Shown: positions 1 through 11,923 of the stretch, piece by piece
Numbering within the stretch: the first letter of the stretch is position 1
How the letters are laid out: each line of letters starts with the position of its first letter
Made by a program: the position numbers and the translations under genes
Notes under the pieces: model-generated
What the model saw: only the letters and a program-made list of their open reading frames with translations
The model's database searches: none
What the model was told of the DNA's origin: nothing
Origin: Bradyrhizobium sp.
GTDB lineage: Bacteria; Pseudomonadota; Alphaproteobacteria; Rhizobiales; Xanthobacteraceae
Length of the DNA stretch: 64,000 nt
Assembly: GCF_016219575.1 (NCBI RefSeq)
Contig: NZ_JACRMG010000009.1
Span: forward strand, 1,224,258 to 1,288,257
Direction: 5' to 3'

Positions 1-13
1 GTTCCGCCCCAGG

Positions 14-574
14 TCAGCCTTCCCTGAGCGCCGAATCGAGCAATTGCCGGGCGGCGAGCAAATCCTGCAGCACGCCTTCCAGGCGGGCGCGATCGACCGC
101 ACGGGCGGCAGCGGCCGCCGGTTCCGGCAGGTTCTTCGCGATGCCGTCCTCGTCGAGCTCGAGGAAGCGGAAATCGATGCCGTCGTCGGCGCCCTCGTAA
201 TCCTCGTCGTCGCCCTCGAAGGAGGAGGCCGGCGCCTCGGCATCCTCCTCGGCCATGGTCTGCTCGAGCGTCTTCTCCACCGCGCCGAAGGAGGCCGCGA
301 CCGAGGAATCCGCAAGCCCCTGCACCGCCTTGACGCCATGCTCCTTGAGGATGCGCTGCACACCGCGGATGGTATAGCCCTCGCCGTACAGCAGACGGCG
401 GATGCCCTTGAGCAGATCGACATCGTCGGGGCGATAATAGCGGCGACCGCCGCTTCGCTTCATCGGCTTGATCTGCGCGAACCGGGTCTCCCAGAAACGC
501 AGCACGTGCTGGGGAATGTCGAGTTCGTCCGCGACTTCACTAATGGTTCGGAACGCATCCGGCGCCTTGTCCAA
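14..574 (-). CDS. MerR-family transcriptional regulator
   Basis: A 186-residue regulator with an N-terminal MerR winged helix-turn-helix at about residues 8-80 (core [10 protein letters not shown], then [10 protein letters not shown]). The C-terminal half is acidic and shows no recognisable effector-binding domain, so the inducer cannot be named. I chose the TTG start because AAAGGAGC lies about 8 nt upstream and no in-frame ATG precedes the HTH. It starts 35 bp after ihfA and is the last visible gene of the plsX-fabH-ihfA-merR run, an order that is conserved in Rhizobiales. The family assignment is firm; the target genes are unknown. Confidence 0.9.
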   Translation of the reverse strand: MDKAPDAFRTISEVADELDIPQHVLRFWETRFAQIKPMKRSGGRRYYRPDDVDLLKGIRRLLYGEGYTIRGVQRILKEHGVKAVQGLADSSVAASFGAVEKTLEQTMAEEDAEAPASSFEGDDEDYEGADDGIDFRFLELDEDGIAKNLPEPAAAAARAVDRARLEGVLQDLLAARQLLDSALREG

Positions 575-609
575 ATGCCCGCTCCTTTCCGCTCATCTCT
601 TATTGAGCG

Positions 610-942
610 CTAATCGCCCTTGCCGTCGCCATTGGTGGGCGCATGCCCGTTGATACGCTGCTTCAGAATCGCCGACGGCTTGAACACCATCACACGACGC
701 GGCGAGATCGGTACTTCGGTGCCGGTCTTCGGATTGCGTCCGATACGCTGACCCTTCTTGCGCACCATGAAGGAACCGAACGACGAAAGCTTCACCGTCT
801 CGCCCTTCTCCAGGCAATCGGTGATCTCTTTCAAAACCAGTTCGACGAACGCCGACGACTCCGTGCGCGACAGGCCCACCTTCTGATAGACCGCCTCGCA
901 CAGATCGACGCGTGTAACTGTCTTGCCTGTTCCCGTGGTCAT
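610..942 (-). CDS. ihfA: Integration host factor subunit alpha
   Basis: A 110-residue member of the HU/IHF family that pairs with IhfB to bend DNA at promoters, origins and recombination sites. The DNA-binding arm motif GRNPKTG followed by [15 protein letters not shown] is present, and the length fits IHF alpha. An upstream TTG at 969 would add nine residues. I prefer the ATG at 942, which begins [11 protein letters not shown] and leaves the normal family N-terminus. It follows fabH by about 130 bp in the same direction, so it may be read from the fatty-acid operon and from its own promoter. Confidence 0.93.
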   Translation of the reverse strand: MTTGTGKTVTRVDLCEAVYQKVGLSRTESSAFVELVLKEITDCLEKGETVKLSSFGSFMVRKKGQRIGRNPKTGTEVPISPRRVMVFKPSAILKQRINGHAPTNGDGKGD

Positions 943-1075
943 CGCCTGCCCCGCACTCTCGGCGAACAAATTTGTTCCCAGAAATTAGGAGGTTAGCAAA
1001 CCACGGTCAACAGCGAGCATCATGCAAGAGCATGAAAAGACGCTTATAATTCGCGTTGAATTCTTTATGCCACAC

Positions 1076-2053
1076 TTACCAGCGGACCAGCGCCGAGCCC
1101 CAGGTGAAGCCGCCACCCATGGCTTCCAGCATCAACAGGTCGCCTTTCTTGACGCGGCCGTCCCTCACCGCAACGCACAGCGCCAGCGGGATCGACGCTG
1201 CCGACGTGTTCCCGTGCATGTCCACGGTCAGCACCACCTTCTGCGGCGCAATATGCAGCTTGTGCGCGGAAGCATCGATGATTCGCTTGTTGGCCTGGTG
1301 CGGAATGAACCAGTCGATGTCCTCCGCGCTGGTTCCCGTGGCCTTGAAGGCGTCGATGATCACGTCTGTGATCATGCCGACCGCATGCTTGAAGACCTCG
1401 CGGCCTTCCATGCGCAGATGGCCAACGGTCCTGGTCGAGCCAGGCCCACCATCGACATAAAGCTTCGATTTGTGCCGGCCGTCGGAGCGAAGATGCGTGG
1501 TCAGGATGCCGCGGTCGGAGGTCGTGCCGGGCTGTTCCTGCGCCTCCAGCACCACCGCACCGGCGCCGTCGCCGAACAGCACGCAGGTGGTGCGGTCCTC
1601 CCAGTCGAGGATACGCGAAAAGGTCTCGGCGCCGATCACCAGGGCACGCTTGCAGGCGCCGCTGCGCAGGAAATTGTCGGCGGTCGCGAGCGCAAAGATG
1701 AAGCCGGAGCAGACCGCCTGCAGGTCGAAGGCCGCGCCATGGTGAATGTTCAGTCCGTTCTGGATCGCCACGGCCGTAGCCGGAAAGGTGTTGTCCGGCG
1801 TCGAGGTCGCCACCACGATCAGGTCTATCGATTGGGCATCGACGCCGGCATCGGCCAGCGCCGCGCGCGCGGCATTGAGGCCGAGATGCGAGGTGAATTC
1901 GTCATCGGCCGCAACGTGGCGCTGCCGGATGCCGGTGCGCTGCACGATCCAGTCGTCGGAAGTGTCAATTCGTGCCGCCAGTTCGGCATTGGTCAGCACC
2001 TTCTGCGGCAGATAGGAACCGCAGCCGAGCACGACCGAACGTATCGCAGTCAC
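1076..2053 (-). CDS. fabH: 3-oxoacyl-[ACP] synthase III (KAS III)
   Basis: Condenses acetyl-CoA with malonyl-ACP to start type II fatty acid synthesis in the cytoplasm. The 325-residue thiolase-fold protein carries the full catalytic triad: Cys115 in [10 protein letters not shown], His252 in WFIPHQAN and Asn282 in [10 protein letters not shown]. The C-terminal [13 protein letters not shown] is typical of the family. The start is GTG and overlaps the plsX stop by four bases, so translation is coupled to plsX. The pairing joins phospholipid initiation to fatty acid initiation. Confidence 0.97.
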   Translation of the reverse strand: MTAIRSVVLGCGSYLPQKVLTNAELAARIDTSDDWIVQRTGIRQRHVAADDEFTSHLGLNAARAALADAGVDAQSIDLIVVATSTPDNTFPATAVAIQNGLNIHHGAAFDLQAVCSGFIFALATADNFLRSGACKRALVIGAETFSRILDWEDRTTCVLFGDGAGAVVLEAQEQPGTTSDRGILTTHLRSDGRHKSKLYVDGGPGSTRTVGHLRMEGREVFKHAVGMITDVIIDAFKATGTSAEDIDWFIPHQANKRIIDASAHKLHIAPQKVVLTVDMHGNTSAASIPLALCVAVRDGRVKKGDLLMLEAMGGGFTWGSALVRW

Positions 2054-3111
2054 GAAACAGCCTCCTGTGCGGTCTGCGCCTGGGCCAGCGCGCCGCCGTC
2101 ACGATTAAGCATGCGGTTGATCTTGGTGAGGAGATCGTAGTGGACCGTCTCATAGCCAACATCGACGGCATAGGCAAAGCCTTCGGCGCTGACTCCGCCA
2201 TGGCTCTTCACCACCACCCCCTTGAGACCCAGCAGCACCCCGCCATTGGACTTGTTGGGATCGAGCTTGTCCCGCAGTTCCTTGAAGGCGCTGCGGGCAA
2301 GGAGATAGCCGATCCGGGTAAGCCAGGTCCGCGACAGCGCCACGCGCAGCAACTCGCTCATCTGGCGCGCGGTTCCCTCGGCCGCCTTGAGCGCGATATT
2401 GCCGGAAAACCCCTCGGATACGATCACGTCGGCTGCCCCCTTGCCGATGCCGTCGCCCTCGACGAAACCGACATATTCGAGCTGCGGCAGGTTCAGCGTG
2501 CGAAGCAGTTCCGCGGCCTCGCGGATCTCCTCGTGGCCCTTGATCTCCTCGACCCCGATATTGAGCAGCCCCACCGTCGGCCGCTCCTTTTCGAACAGCA
2601 CGCTCGCCATCGCGGAGCCCATCACGGCGAGCGCAACCAGATGGTGGGCGTCGCCCCCGATGGTGGCGCCGAGATCGAGCACGATGGAGTCGCCGCGCGC
2701 GGTCGGCCAGACCGCGGCGATCGCGGGGCGGTCGATGCCCGGCAGCGTACGCAGGCAGAAGCGAGCCATCGCCATCAGCGCGCCGGTGTTGCCGGCGGAG
2801 ACCGCGACGTCTGCCTCGCCTTTCCTGACCGCGTCGATCGCGAGCCACATCGATGAGGTCTTGCGGCCGCGGCGCAAGGCCTGGCTCGGCTTGTCGTCCA
2901 TGCCGACCGCCACGTCGGTGTGGATGACGCGGGAGACCTTCTTTAGCGCGGGATGTTTTTCGAGCTCGGGATCGATACTTGCGCGGTCGCCGAACAGGAG
3001 AAATTCCGTGCCGGGATGCCGGGTCAGTGAAATCGCGGCGCCGGGAATGACGACCGAAGCGCCGACATCGCCACCCATGGCGTCAAGCGCAATTCGAACC
3101 TTCTGAGGCAT
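2050..3111 (-). CDS. plsX: Phosphate acyltransferase PlsX
   Basis: Converts acyl-ACP to acyl-phosphate, the donor for PlsY in phosphatidic acid synthesis; a peripheral membrane enzyme. The 353-residue protein starts [15 protein letters not shown], the family signature. The open frame extends 62 codons further upstream, but that extension has no family resemblance, so the ATG at 3111 is used. It lies 292 bp downstream of the yceD stop, with an AT-rich palindromic patch between that may hold the operon promoter. It is the first gene of the visible plsX-fabH unit. Confidence 0.96.
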   Translation of the reverse strand: MPQKVRIALDAMGGDVGASVVIPGAAISLTRHPGTEFLLFGDRASIDPELEKHPALKKVSRVIHTDVAVGMDDKPSQALRRGRKTSSMWLAIDAVRKGEADVAVSAGNTGALMAMARFCLRTLPGIDRPAIAAVWPTARGDSIVLDLGATIGGDAHHLVALAVMGSAMASVLFEKERPTVGLLNIGVEEIKGHEEIREAAELLRTLNLPQLEYVGFVEGDGIGKGAADVIVSEGFSGNIALKAAEGTARQMSELLRVALSRTWLTRIGYLLARSAFKELRDKLDPNKSNGGVLLGLKGVVVKSHGGVSAEGFAYAVDVGYETVHYDLLTKINRMLNRDGGALAQAQTAQEAVS

Positions 3112-3300
3112 GAACGTCCCGGAAACCTGATCTCTGGTGGTGCTGAAGTTCGGCCGCACAGAGGAAGCCGTCGGCGGATAGTGGCGCGACCAAGCGCTGC
3201 GTCCCGGCCGGGGCGCGACAATAGCGTTTCCCGGCTCCGACACAACCTCTTGACCGCCGCCTTCGCAAATAGGCCGCGCCGGCGCGGAGATTCGCATAGA

Positions 3301-3350
3301 TAGAGAATTATCCTTTATAAATCAATCTATTAGATAGATTTGTTGAACAG
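3301..3350. promoter_or_regulatory. AT-rich patch with palindrome upstream of plsX
   Basis: The interval between yceD and plsX contains an unusually AT-rich stretch for this genome. Within it is a 17-bp inverted repeat at 3324-3340 with arms AATCTA and TAGATT. It is about 210 bp upstream of the plsX start. It could be a promoter region or operator for the plsX-fabH operon, or simply relaxed intergenic sequence. No regulator can be named from the sequence. Confidence 0.35.
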
Positions 3351-3403
3351 ATGGCAGAGACCGTTGCCGTGGAAAGCGAGCGCGCCACGGGAGATGCTGC
3401 CGT

Positions 3404-3973
3404 CTACTTGCCTTTCGGCTTCCGCTTCGCCTTCGGCTTGGCCTTGAGTGCCTTCAGCGCGGCGAAGGGATGGTCCTCCGGGTCAGGCGGCGCGACCTCG
3501 AGATCGAACACGGCATCCGCCTTGCGCGGATAGGGATCGATACCGAGGAACAGCGCGTCGGTGGCAAGCCGGCCGAGATCGATCGCGCCGCCCTCGATCG
3601 GCTCGGGCGGATCGATATCGTCGTGGGCCGCCGCTTCGTCGGCGAGATCGGCAAGCGCTGGAACTTGCTCCGGCGGCGCAAACATCAGATCGATCGACTC
3701 CTCGACGTCGGTCTCGATCGGATCGAGTGTCACCACGCAGGTCTGCCCGATCCGTGCGCGAACATTTCCGGCCACGTGGAAGCGCCCGCCGCTCTTCGGC
3801 GTAACGTCGAAGGATGCGTGCGCGAAAACCACCTCGCGCAAGCCGCCGATCTCGGCGATCGCCTTGCGCTGGGCTTCGTCCGCGTCGAGTTCGCGATGCA
3901 ACCCACGCTCGGGAACCTGCGCGAGGGTAACCGGTGAGCGCCAGGGATCGGGCCTGTCCTGCCGGTTGCTCAC
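3404..3973 (-). CDS. YceD/DUF177-family protein
   Basis: A 189-residue DUF177 protein. In many bacteria this family sits beside rpmF/plsX, and its E. coli and plant relatives are linked to 23S rRNA accumulation. Visible family features are the central GNVRARIGQTCVVTLDPIE segment and the late LEVAPPDPEDHPFAALKALK. The tail is strongly basic (KAKPKAKRKPKGK), consistent with RNA contact. The GTG start overlaps the stop of the upstream cytochrome chaperone gene by four bases. Whether the two products share a process is not known. Confidence 0.88.
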   Translation of the reverse strand: MSNRQDRPDPWRSPVTLAQVPERGLHRELDADEAQRKAIAEIGGLREVVFAHASFDVTPKSGGRFHVAGNVRARIGQTCVVTLDPIETDVEESIDLMFAPPEQVPALADLADEAAAHDDIDPPEPIEGGAIDLGRLATDALFLGIDPYPRKADAVFDLEVAPPDPEDHPFAALKALKAKPKAKRKPKGK

Positions 3974-4518
3974 TGCGGCCTCGCCTGTTCGGGGAGCGGA
4001 AACTGCCAGCCGCCATTGAGCAGCGCGGCGTCATCCAGTTGGGCCAGCATTGCCATCGCGGTTCCGGCGTAGGCCGCAAGCTCGCTGGCCTTTTCCAGAT
4101 TCGCACCGTTGAGGACGTTCTTGCAGATCGCCCCGGCGAGCGCCTCGCTTCCCTCGGTCAGGGCCATGTCATAGGCGGCGGTGCGGCCATAGAAGGCCTC
4201 GCCGAAGGCCTGCATCCGCTTCGGGACAGCAAGGTCGCCGACCCCCATTTCGCGCAGATTGTCGTCCATATCGTTGCAGAAATGGTCAAACAGGGCCTGT
4301 GACAGGACCGTTCCGGACCCAACCGATTTCAGGCGGCGCAGGACCAGCCACAAGTGCAGCAGAACCAGGTCGAAACGACCGTTAACCGTATCGGGCACGC
4401 CCAAGTCCCGGTAAAATAAGGGTTCTCGCGCTTGCGTCACGATCATGCCATAGATGGCCTCGATGGTGCCGGGCGGGGCAAGCCGGGGTTTCCTGAACTG
4501 ATTGAACGGCCAGAGCAT
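3970..4518 (-). CDS. Ubiquinol-cytochrome c chaperone (CBP3-like)
   Basis: A 182-residue member of the ubiquinol-cytochrome c chaperone family, whose mitochondrial relative CBP3 assists cytochrome b maturation in complex III. Family-like segments are the FDLVLLHLWLVLRRLK helix and the later LFDHFCNDMDDNLREMGVGD. The frame runs 22 codons further upstream, but the ATG at 4518 (MLWPFNQFRKPR) gives the usual N-terminus. It is divergent from bamE with about 100 bp between the starts, and translationally coupled to yceD. Confidence 0.88.
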   Translation of the reverse strand: MLWPFNQFRKPRLAPPGTIEAIYGMIVTQAREPLFYRDLGVPDTVNGRFDLVLLHLWLVLRRLKSVGSGTVLSQALFDHFCNDMDDNLREMGVGDLAVPKRMQAFGEAFYGRTAAYDMALTEGSEALAGAICKNVLNGANLEKASELAAYAGTAMAMLAQLDDAALLNGGWQFPLPEQARPQ

Positions 4519-4622
4519 TGTGGGTTCCGCGCGCGGGACCAGGCCCGCTCTTGTTGCAATCTCCAGCCCAGCCCGGTACGTCAACGCCTCGCTGGAGGCA
4601 AGGGGACGGGACTATTCCGATA

Positions 4623-5096
4623 ATGACCGTATTTGCCCAATCAGGCTCTCGTGCGCATCGCTCGCGCAGCAAGGCGCGCTGGCGAGTCGTGGCCGCGGCC
4701 GCGCTGGTGGCCGCCATGCTCGCAGGCTGCACCAGCGAGCAGTTCCAGAAGGGCTACATCCTGCCTCCGGGCGCGCTGGAGCAGATTCCGATCGGCGCCA
4801 GCCAGGACCAGGTGCTGATCGTGATGGGCACGCCGTCGACCGTCGCCACGCTTGACGGCGAGGTGTTCTATTACATCTCGCAGCGGAGCGAGCGGAAGGT
4901 CGCCTTCATGAACCAGCAGGTCGTCGACCAGCGGGTGATCGCGATCTATTTCGACAAGAAGCGGCAGGTCAGACGTCTGGCCAATTATGGCCTGCAGGAC
5001 GGCAAGATCTTCGACTTCATCAGCCGCACCACGCCGACCTCGGGTCAGGAACTCAGCTACCTGACGCCGCTGTTCAAGCTGCTCAGCTTCAACTAG
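4623..5096 (+). CDS. bamE: Outer membrane assembly lipoprotein BamE/OmlA
   Basis: A 157-residue SmpA/OmlA-family lipoprotein of the BAM complex that inserts beta-barrel proteins into the outer membrane. It has a basic n-region, a hydrophobic stretch and a lipobox ending LAGC with Cys36 as the predicted lipidation site. The BamE core GYILPPGALEQIPIG and the VMGTPST turn follow. The ATG at 4623 is chosen because upstream codons do not resemble a signal peptide. It is divergent from the cytochrome chaperone gene. Confidence 0.93.
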   Translation: MTVFAQSGSRAHRSRSKARWRVVAAAALVAAMLAGCTSEQFQKGYILPPGALEQIPIGASQDQVLIVMGTPSTVATLDGEVFYYISQRSERKVAFMNQQVVDQRVIAIYFDKKRQVRRLANYGLQDGKIFDFISRTTPTSGQELSYLTPLFKLLSFN

Positions 5097-5217
5097 CCGT
5101 CGGACTTTCCTGTACCGCAAGCCACGCATGAGGCTGCGCGCAATCGTGCGCTTGTCCTGCCGCGCCGCACTCCCTACCCTTCGGGCGCAAATCAACAATC
5201 CCGCAGGGAGGAATATT

Positions 5218-6225
5218 GTGAAGACCCGATTGCTGTCCCGCCGCAACGTGCTTACCGGCGCCGCCGCGCTGACCACTGCGGCGATCGTACCGCGTTCGAG
5301 CCTGGGTGCCGGCGACTGGCGTCCGACGGAAACCGTCAAGCTGATCGTGCCGGCGGCGGCTGGCGGCGCGACCGACGTGATGGGACGGCTGCTGGCCGCG
5401 CATTTGCAGTCGGCCTGGGGCCAGTCGGCAATCGTGGAAAACCGCTCCGGCGCCGGCGGCACCATCGGCGCTGCGGAAGTGGTTCGGGCCAAGCCGGACG
5501 GCCACGTCATCATGGTCGGCAATCCCGGCCCCAACGCGATCGCCTACCGCATCTACAAGAACCTCAGCTACAAGCCCGACCAGTTGCAGCCGGTCTCCAA
5601 CATGATCCGGATCCCGAACATCGTGTCGGCGCATCCTTCGACCGGACTGAAGTCGATTCCGGAGCTGATCGCCTTCCTCAAGGCCAATCCGGACAAGCTC
5701 ACCTGGGGCTCTTCCGGCACCGGACAAAGCCCGCATCTCACCGGCGCCTGGTTCCTGCAGCTCACGGGATTGAAGATGACGCACGTGCCCTTCCGTGGCG
5801 CCGGTCCGGCGCTGCAGGCGGGACTTGCCGGCGACATCCAGGTGCTGTTTGACAACCTCTATCCGTCGCTGCCGCAGGTCGAGGCCGGCAAGCTCAACGG
5901 CCTCTGCGTCACCACGCCGGAGCGCAGCCACCTCGCACCGAACCTGCCGACCATGCGCGAGGCCGCGCCTGAACTGGCGAATTTCGACGTCTCCTCCTGG
6001 TTCGGCATCTTCCTGCCGAAGGCGACGCCCCGGCCCGTCGTCGACGAGCTCAACAAGCAGATCAAGGCGATGCTGGAACGCGAGGACGTCAAGAAGAACG
6101 TCGCCACCATGGGCGCCCGCACCGACTGGACCACGCCCGAGCAATACAGCACCTTCATCGATGCCGAGATCAAGAAGTTCGCCGGGATCATCGAGAAGGA
6201 AGGCCTGGAGATGGACGTCAAATAA
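5218..6225 (+). CDS. Tripartite tricarboxylate transporter substrate-binding protein (Bug/TctC)
   Basis: A 335-residue periplasmic binding protein of the Bug family, which captures carboxylates and often occurs without its own TctAB membrane partners, as here. The N-terminus has a twin-arginine-like segment (LLSRRNVLTGAAAL), suggesting export, followed by the family motif VKLIVPAAAGGATDVMGR. I chose the GTG at 5218 because CAGGGAGGA lies directly upstream; the frame itself extends 30 codons further. A strong hairpin terminator follows 26 bp after the stop. The ligand is unknown. Confidence 0.9.
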   Translation: MKTRLLSRRNVLTGAAALTTAAIVPRSSLGAGDWRPTETVKLIVPAAAGGATDVMGRLLAAHLQSAWGQSAIVENRSGAGGTIGAAEVVRAKPDGHVIMVGNPGPNAIAYRIYKNLSYKPDQLQPVSNMIRIPNIVSAHPSTGLKSIPELIAFLKANPDKLTWGSSGTGQSPHLTGAWFLQLTGLKMTHVPFRGAGPALQAGLAGDIQVLFDNLYPSLPQVEAGKLNGLCVTTPERSHLAPNLPTMREAAPELANFDVSSWFGIFLPKATPRPVVDELNKQIKAMLEREDVKKNVATMGARTDWTTPEQYSTFIDAEIKKFAGIIEKEGLEMDVK

Positions 6226-6250
6226 CGCCTCCTCCATCCATCAGGAAAGC

Positions 6251-6280
6251 AAAACCCCGCGGCTCGCACCGCGGGGTTTT
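6251..6280. terminator. Bidirectional intrinsic terminator
   Basis: A perfect 12-bp stem (AAAACCCCGCGG paired with CCGCGGGGTTTT) with a 6-nt loop sits between the convergent Bug gene and hppA. The arms end in A4 and T4, so it can act as an intrinsic terminator in either direction. Confidence 0.9.
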
Positions 6281-6304
6281 CGTTTTCTTCGTAGTGATAC
6301 TTGC

Positions 6305-8419
<2,115 letters not shown>

Positions 8420-8681
8420 TGAAGTTGCCTCAGATTTTGAAGTAGCCCCACGCTGGCGCCGCGGATGCGGCCCTGCGTCTAAAAAGGAGGCCAGCCCTGC
8501 CCAAAAGGGCGGCCTCAAATCGGCGGGACCATGCCAAAAAGGGTCCCCCGGCGCAACGCCGCGGACGACCAAAACTGGTGATTTTGGCAGGTATTTCACG
8601 CTCGGAAACCGGCTTTTGGGTCGATTCCGGCGCATCCTCCGGAAACCCGGGCTGCAGATATTCGGACCGCTCTGGCGTGAC

Positions 8682-9668
8682 CTAGAAATGGCTCCAGGAA
8701 CGGCTCTTCAACGCCAGTTCCCTGCCCTGTCCGTCGAGAAATGAGGGAACAGCGCTCCCGGCGATGACGGCGCCGATCGGGGTCACGTTCACGCCCGCCT
8801 TCCGCGCGTCCTGCGCGAACGCTTCGAAGTCGGCCTCAGGCACGGTGCAGACGATCTCGTAATCGTCGCCTCCGGTGATCAGCATGTCGATCCCCACGGT
8901 GCGGTTGGCGACGAGTGAGGCTGCGGGGCGCGACAACGGGATGCCAGGCGCATGGATCGCCGCGGACACGCCGGACGCCGCGCAGAGTTTTGTCAGATCG
9001 CCGGCAAGTCCATCCGACACATCCATGGCCGCGCTGGCGTAGTTGCGGATCGCCACCGCGAGCGCGTCGCGCGGCTGCGGCACGCGGTAGCGGCCGATGA
9101 GCATCTGCCGAGCCGCTTCATCGCCCGCCAGCGCCGCCGCCACCGCCCCGCCCTTGAGGACGTCGAGGCCGAGCGCGGCATCGCCGATCGTTCCCGATAC
9201 GACCACACGGTCGCCGCGCTGCGCGCCGCTGCGATGAACCATCTTGCCGGCCGGCACCCGCCCGAACGCGGTGATCGAGATGCTCAACGGCCCGGGCGTG
9301 GAGACGGTGTCGCCGCCGAGCAGCGGGCAGGCATAGGATTTGGCGTCCTCGCCAAGCGCCGCCGCAAACGGCTTGAGCCAGGCGTCCTCGGCCGTGCGCA
9401 ACGCAAGTGTCAGCACGAAGCCGGCAGGCTGCGCGCCCTTGGCGGCGAGATCGGACAGGTTCACCCGCAGCGCCTTGCGCGCGACCGTCTCAGGGGGATC
9501 GGAGGGCAGGAAGTGCACGCCCTCGACGATGGCATCGGTCGTTACGACAATATCGGCGCCCTGCGCTTTCAGCACCGCCGCATCGTCGTCGAGGCCGAAC
9601 GCGCCGGGGTCGGTCGCGATCGGCTTGAAATAGCGCGCAATCAGCGCGTCCTCGCCGGATGCGATCAT
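8682..9668 (-). CDS. thiL: Thiamine-monophosphate kinase
   Basis: Phosphorylates thiamine monophosphate to the active cofactor thiamine pyrophosphate. The 328-residue protein has the PurM-like ATP-binding motifs [24 protein letters not shown] and [11 protein letters not shown], then the C-terminal GGDDYE. The ATG at 9668 ([14 protein letters not shown]) is used because the 63 upstream codons do not match the family. No thiamine riboswitch is visible nearby. A small membrane-protein gene on the other strand separates it from nusB, so it probably has its own promoter. Confidence 0.95.
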   Translation of the reverse strand: MIASGEDALIARYFKPIATDPGAFGLDDDAAVLKAQGADIVVTTDAIVEGVHFLPSDPPETVARKALRVNLSDLAAKGAQPAGFVLTLALRTAEDAWLKPFAAALGEDAKSYACPLLGGDTVSTPGPLSISITAFGRVPAGKMVHRSGAQRGDRVVVSGTIGDAALGLDVLKGGAVAAALAGDEAARQMLIGRYRVPQPRDALAVAIRNYASAAMDVSDGLAGDLTKLCAASGVSAAIHAPGIPLSRPAASLVANRTVGIDMLITGGDDYEIVCTVPEADFEAFAQDARKAGVNVTPIGAVIAGSAVPSFLDGQGRELALKSRSWSHF

Positions 9669-9752
9669 TGCAAGCACTCCCCAAGCGATGCCTTGACGGA
9701 CCGCGTTTGCCGGCCAATAGACAGGCGTGACGGCGAAACCAAGGTGATCGGC

Positions 9753-10118
9753 ATGCGCAGTCTCATCGTCCGCGACGGCCTCGGCTGGGGGTTCCTGCTC
9801 TGGCTTGCAGGATATTTCCTGGGGTTCTGCTTCTACCCATTCGTCCCTCCGGCCCATATCGGCTGGTACGTGACGCCGTTCGGCATCGCGCTGACCTGCC
9901 TCGTGCTGTGGAAGCGGGTCCGCGTCGCCGCGGTCGGCGAGGCCATCCTGATCGGCGTCATCTGGACCGTCATCGCGATCATCTGCGATTACTTCTTCCT
10001 CGTGAAGGTTTTGAATCCGCCGGACGGATATTACAAGCTGGACGTCTACCTGTACTACCTGCTCACCCTCATTCTCCCGATCGCGGCTGCCATGCTACGG
10101 CGCGCCCGGCAGAATTGA
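9753..10118 (+). CDS. Small four-helix membrane protein, unknown function
   Basis: A 121-residue protein with about four predicted membrane helices (around residues 11-30, 40-55, 62-85 and 100-117) and a basic C-terminus (RRARQN). I do not recognise a named family. It lies alone on the plus strand between the minus-strand genes thiL and nusB, and its stop codon is immediately next to the nusB stop. The ATG at 9753 follows AAGGTGAT at a workable distance; a GTG nine bases upstream is an alternative. Its composition matches its neighbours, which supports a real resident gene. Confidence 0.8.
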   Translation: MRSLIVRDGLGWGFLLWLAGYFLGFCFYPFVPPAHIGWYVTPFGIALTCLVLWKRVRVAAVGEAILIGVIWTVIAIICDYFFLVKVLNPPDGYYKLDVYLYYLLTLILPIAAAMLRRARQN

Positions 10119-10616
10119 TCAGCGTCCCGCGAACTCGTCGGCGCGGAACTGGCGCGCGATCTGGTCGAGCACGGCGTTGACCATGCCGGTCTCGTCCTTT
10201 TCGACGAAGGCATGGGCGACGTCGACATATTCGGACACCACGACGCGGCCGGGCACGTCCCTGCGATGCTCCAGCTCGTAGGAGCCGGCGCGCAGCACCG
10301 CCCGCAGGATCGCGTCGATCCGCTTCAGCGGCCAGCCCTTCTGCAAGGCATCGTCGATCAGCGGATCGAGCTTGGCCTGGTCCCGGACGACGCCGGAGAC
10401 CACGTCGCGGAAGAAGGCCGCCTCCGCCGGCAGGTATTTTTCGCCCTCGACCTCGTTGCCGATCCAGTGGCTCTCGAACTCGGCAAGGACGTCGTTGATC
10501 CCGGTGCCGCCGATGTCCATCTGGTAGAGCGCCTGTACGGCCGCCAGCCGCGCGGCGCCGCGCCGGTTGGCTTTCTTCTCCGGGGTCTTTGCAGGCTTGT
10601 TCTTGCCTTCGGCCAT
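10119..10616 (-). CDS. nusB: Transcription antitermination factor NusB
   Basis: A 165-residue NusB that works with NusE (S10) on boxA RNA to prevent premature termination in rRNA operons. The core RRGAARLAAVQALYQMD and the C-terminal VVVSEYVDVAHAF match the all-helical family. A lysine-rich N-terminal extension of about 18 residues (MAEGKNKPAKTPEKK) precedes the fold, as is common in alphaproteobacteria. It starts one base after the ribH stop, so it is translated with the riboflavin gene. Confidence 0.96.
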   Translation of the reverse strand: MAEGKNKPAKTPEKKANRRGAARLAAVQALYQMDIGGTGINDVLAEFESHWIGNEVEGEKYLPAEAAFFRDVVSGVVRDQAKLDPLIDDALQKGWPLKRIDAILRAVLRAGSYELEHRRDVPGRVVVSEYVDVAHAFVEKDETGMVNAVLDQIARQFRADEFAGR

Positions 10617-10617
10617 G

Positions 10618-11109
10618 TCAGCCCTTCGCCAGGCGTCGCTTGATGCGCAGCACCGCCAGCGCCGCGCGCGCGGCATCGCCGCCCTTGTTGAGCTCGCTGA
10701 CGCGCGCCCGCGCCCAAGCCTGCTCCTCGGTATTGACGGTGATGATGCCGTTGCCGAGCGGCAATTGCCGCGCCACCGCCATATCCATCAGGGCGCGCGA
10801 GGATTCCATCGAGACGATCTCGAAATGGATGGTGTCGCCGCGGATGACGCAGCCGAGCGCAATCGCCGCATCATACGGCTTGCCGTTCTTCTCGGCGGCG
10901 TCGAGCGCGATCGCGATAACAGCGGGAATTTCCAGCGAACCGGTCACCGTGAGGATGTCGTGCGACACGCCGGCCCGCTTCAGTTCCGCAATCGCGCCTT
11001 CCAGCATCGCGTCCTGGATGTCGTCGTAGAACCGCGCCTCGACGATCAGTGCCCGAGCGCCCGCAATGTCGGTCTGGTCCTTCAGGGGTGCGCGCCGCGC
11101 GTCTGCCAT
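10618..11109 (-). CDS. ribH: 6,7-dimethyl-8-ribityllumazine synthase
   Basis: Joins the ribityl-pyrimidine to the four-carbon butanone phosphate in the penultimate step of riboflavin synthesis. The 163-residue protein shows VEARFYDDI, the substrate loop VTGSLEIP, the [11 protein letters not shown] segment and [11 protein letters not shown]. It lies 172 bp after ribE with a palindromic repeat between, and its stop abuts nusB. No FMN riboswitch is visible upstream. Confidence 0.96.
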   Translation of the reverse strand: MADARRAPLKDQTDIAGARALIVEARFYDDIQDAMLEGAIAELKRAGVSHDILTVTGSLEIPAVIAIALDAAEKNGKPYDAAIALGCVIRGDTIHFEIVSMESSRALMDMAVARQLPLGNGIITVNTEEQAWARARVSELNKGGDAARAALAVLRIKRRLAKG

Positions 11110-11136
11110 TCTGGTCTTCCGTTTCGATCGGTGCCG

Positions 11137-11235
11137 TCATCCTGAGGAGCGGCCGCTTGGCCGCGTCTCGAAGGATGAGGAGATTTCCGGGCCTCCCGGT
11201 TCGAGACGGCGCAAGCGCCTCCTCACCATGAGGGT
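11137..11235. repeat. Intergenic palindromic repeat, family A (copy 1)
   Basis: A roughly 100-bp element between ribE and ribH. It begins TCATCCTGAGGAGC, contains GTCTCGAAGGATG and GGTTCGAGACGGCGCAAG, and ends CCTCCTCACCATGAGGGT. A second full copy is at 42575-42674 and a partial one at 34133-34166. The termini and the GTCTCGAA/TTCGAGAC pair can fold back on each other, while the centre differs between copies. Confidence 0.85.
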
Positions 11236-11281
11236 TTGGCGGGCGTTGTAGGCGCGAGAGGCCGCGCTGCCAAGGCCCGAG

Positions 11282-11905
11282 CTATTTCATTTCCGACAGC
11301 CGCCCCGCATAGCGGGCCATCAAATCGACCTCGATATTGACCTCGCTTCCGGCACGCCAGCCGTTCAGCGTGGTCACGCTCAACGTATGTGGAATGATCA
11401 GCACGGAGAAGACGACGTCGTCGACCGTATTCACCGTCAGGGAGACGCCGTCCAGCGTCACCGATCCCTTGATGGCGATGAAGCGCGCCAGCTCCCGCGT
11501 GGTACGCAAGGTGATGCGGGCCATGTCGGGGAGATCGTCACGCTTCTCGATGGTGGCGATGCCATCGGCATGTCCCGCCACGATATGGCCGCCGAGTTCG
11601 TCGCCGATCTTCAGCGCGCGCTCGAGATTGAGTTTCGTGCCCGCGGTCCAATGCTTCGCCGTCGTCATCGACAGCGTTTCGGCGGCGGCATCGACATCGA
11701 ACCAGGTATTCCGAGCAGAGTCCTTGCCGCCCTCGGTGCCGGAAGCCACCACCGTGAGGCAGACGCCGTTGCAGGCAATCGAAGCGCCGTCGGCAATGGT
11801 CTTCTGGTCATAGCGGCAGGCGATGCGCAGGCGGTGCAACTGGCCCTGCGCCACCGGCTTCAGGCTGGTGATCTCGCCGACATCGGTGACAATACCCGTG
11901 AACAC
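11282..11905 (-). CDS. ribE: Riboflavin synthase alpha chain
   Basis: Dismutates two lumazine molecules to riboflavin. The 207-residue protein has the duplicated lumazine-binding fold: the first domain starts FTGIVTDVG and includes CNGVCLTVV, and the second contains GHIVAGHADGIA and DGVSLTVN. The GTG at 11905 is preceded by a strong GGAAGGAATT, and the upstream codons belong to a repeat, so this start is secure. It is separated from ribD by an 87-bp palindromic repeat. Confidence 0.95.
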   Translation of the reverse strand: MFTGIVTDVGEITSLKPVAQGQLHRLRIACRYDQKTIADGASIACNGVCLTVVASGTEGGKDSARNTWFDVDAAAETLSMTTAKHWTAGTKLNLERALKIGDELGGHIVAGHADGIATIEKRDDLPDMARITLRTTRELARFIAIKGSVTLDGVSLTVNTVDDVVFSVLIIPHTLSVTTLNGWRAGSEVNIEVDLMARYAGRLSEMK

Positions 11906-11923
11906 AACAATTCCTTCCGGTTT

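Noticed and set aside
9669..9752. Possible thiamine or FMN riboswitch near thiL/ribH
   Set aside because: The gaps upstream of thiL, ribH, ribE and ribD are too short or filled by palindromic repeats, and no conserved aptamer core was recognised.
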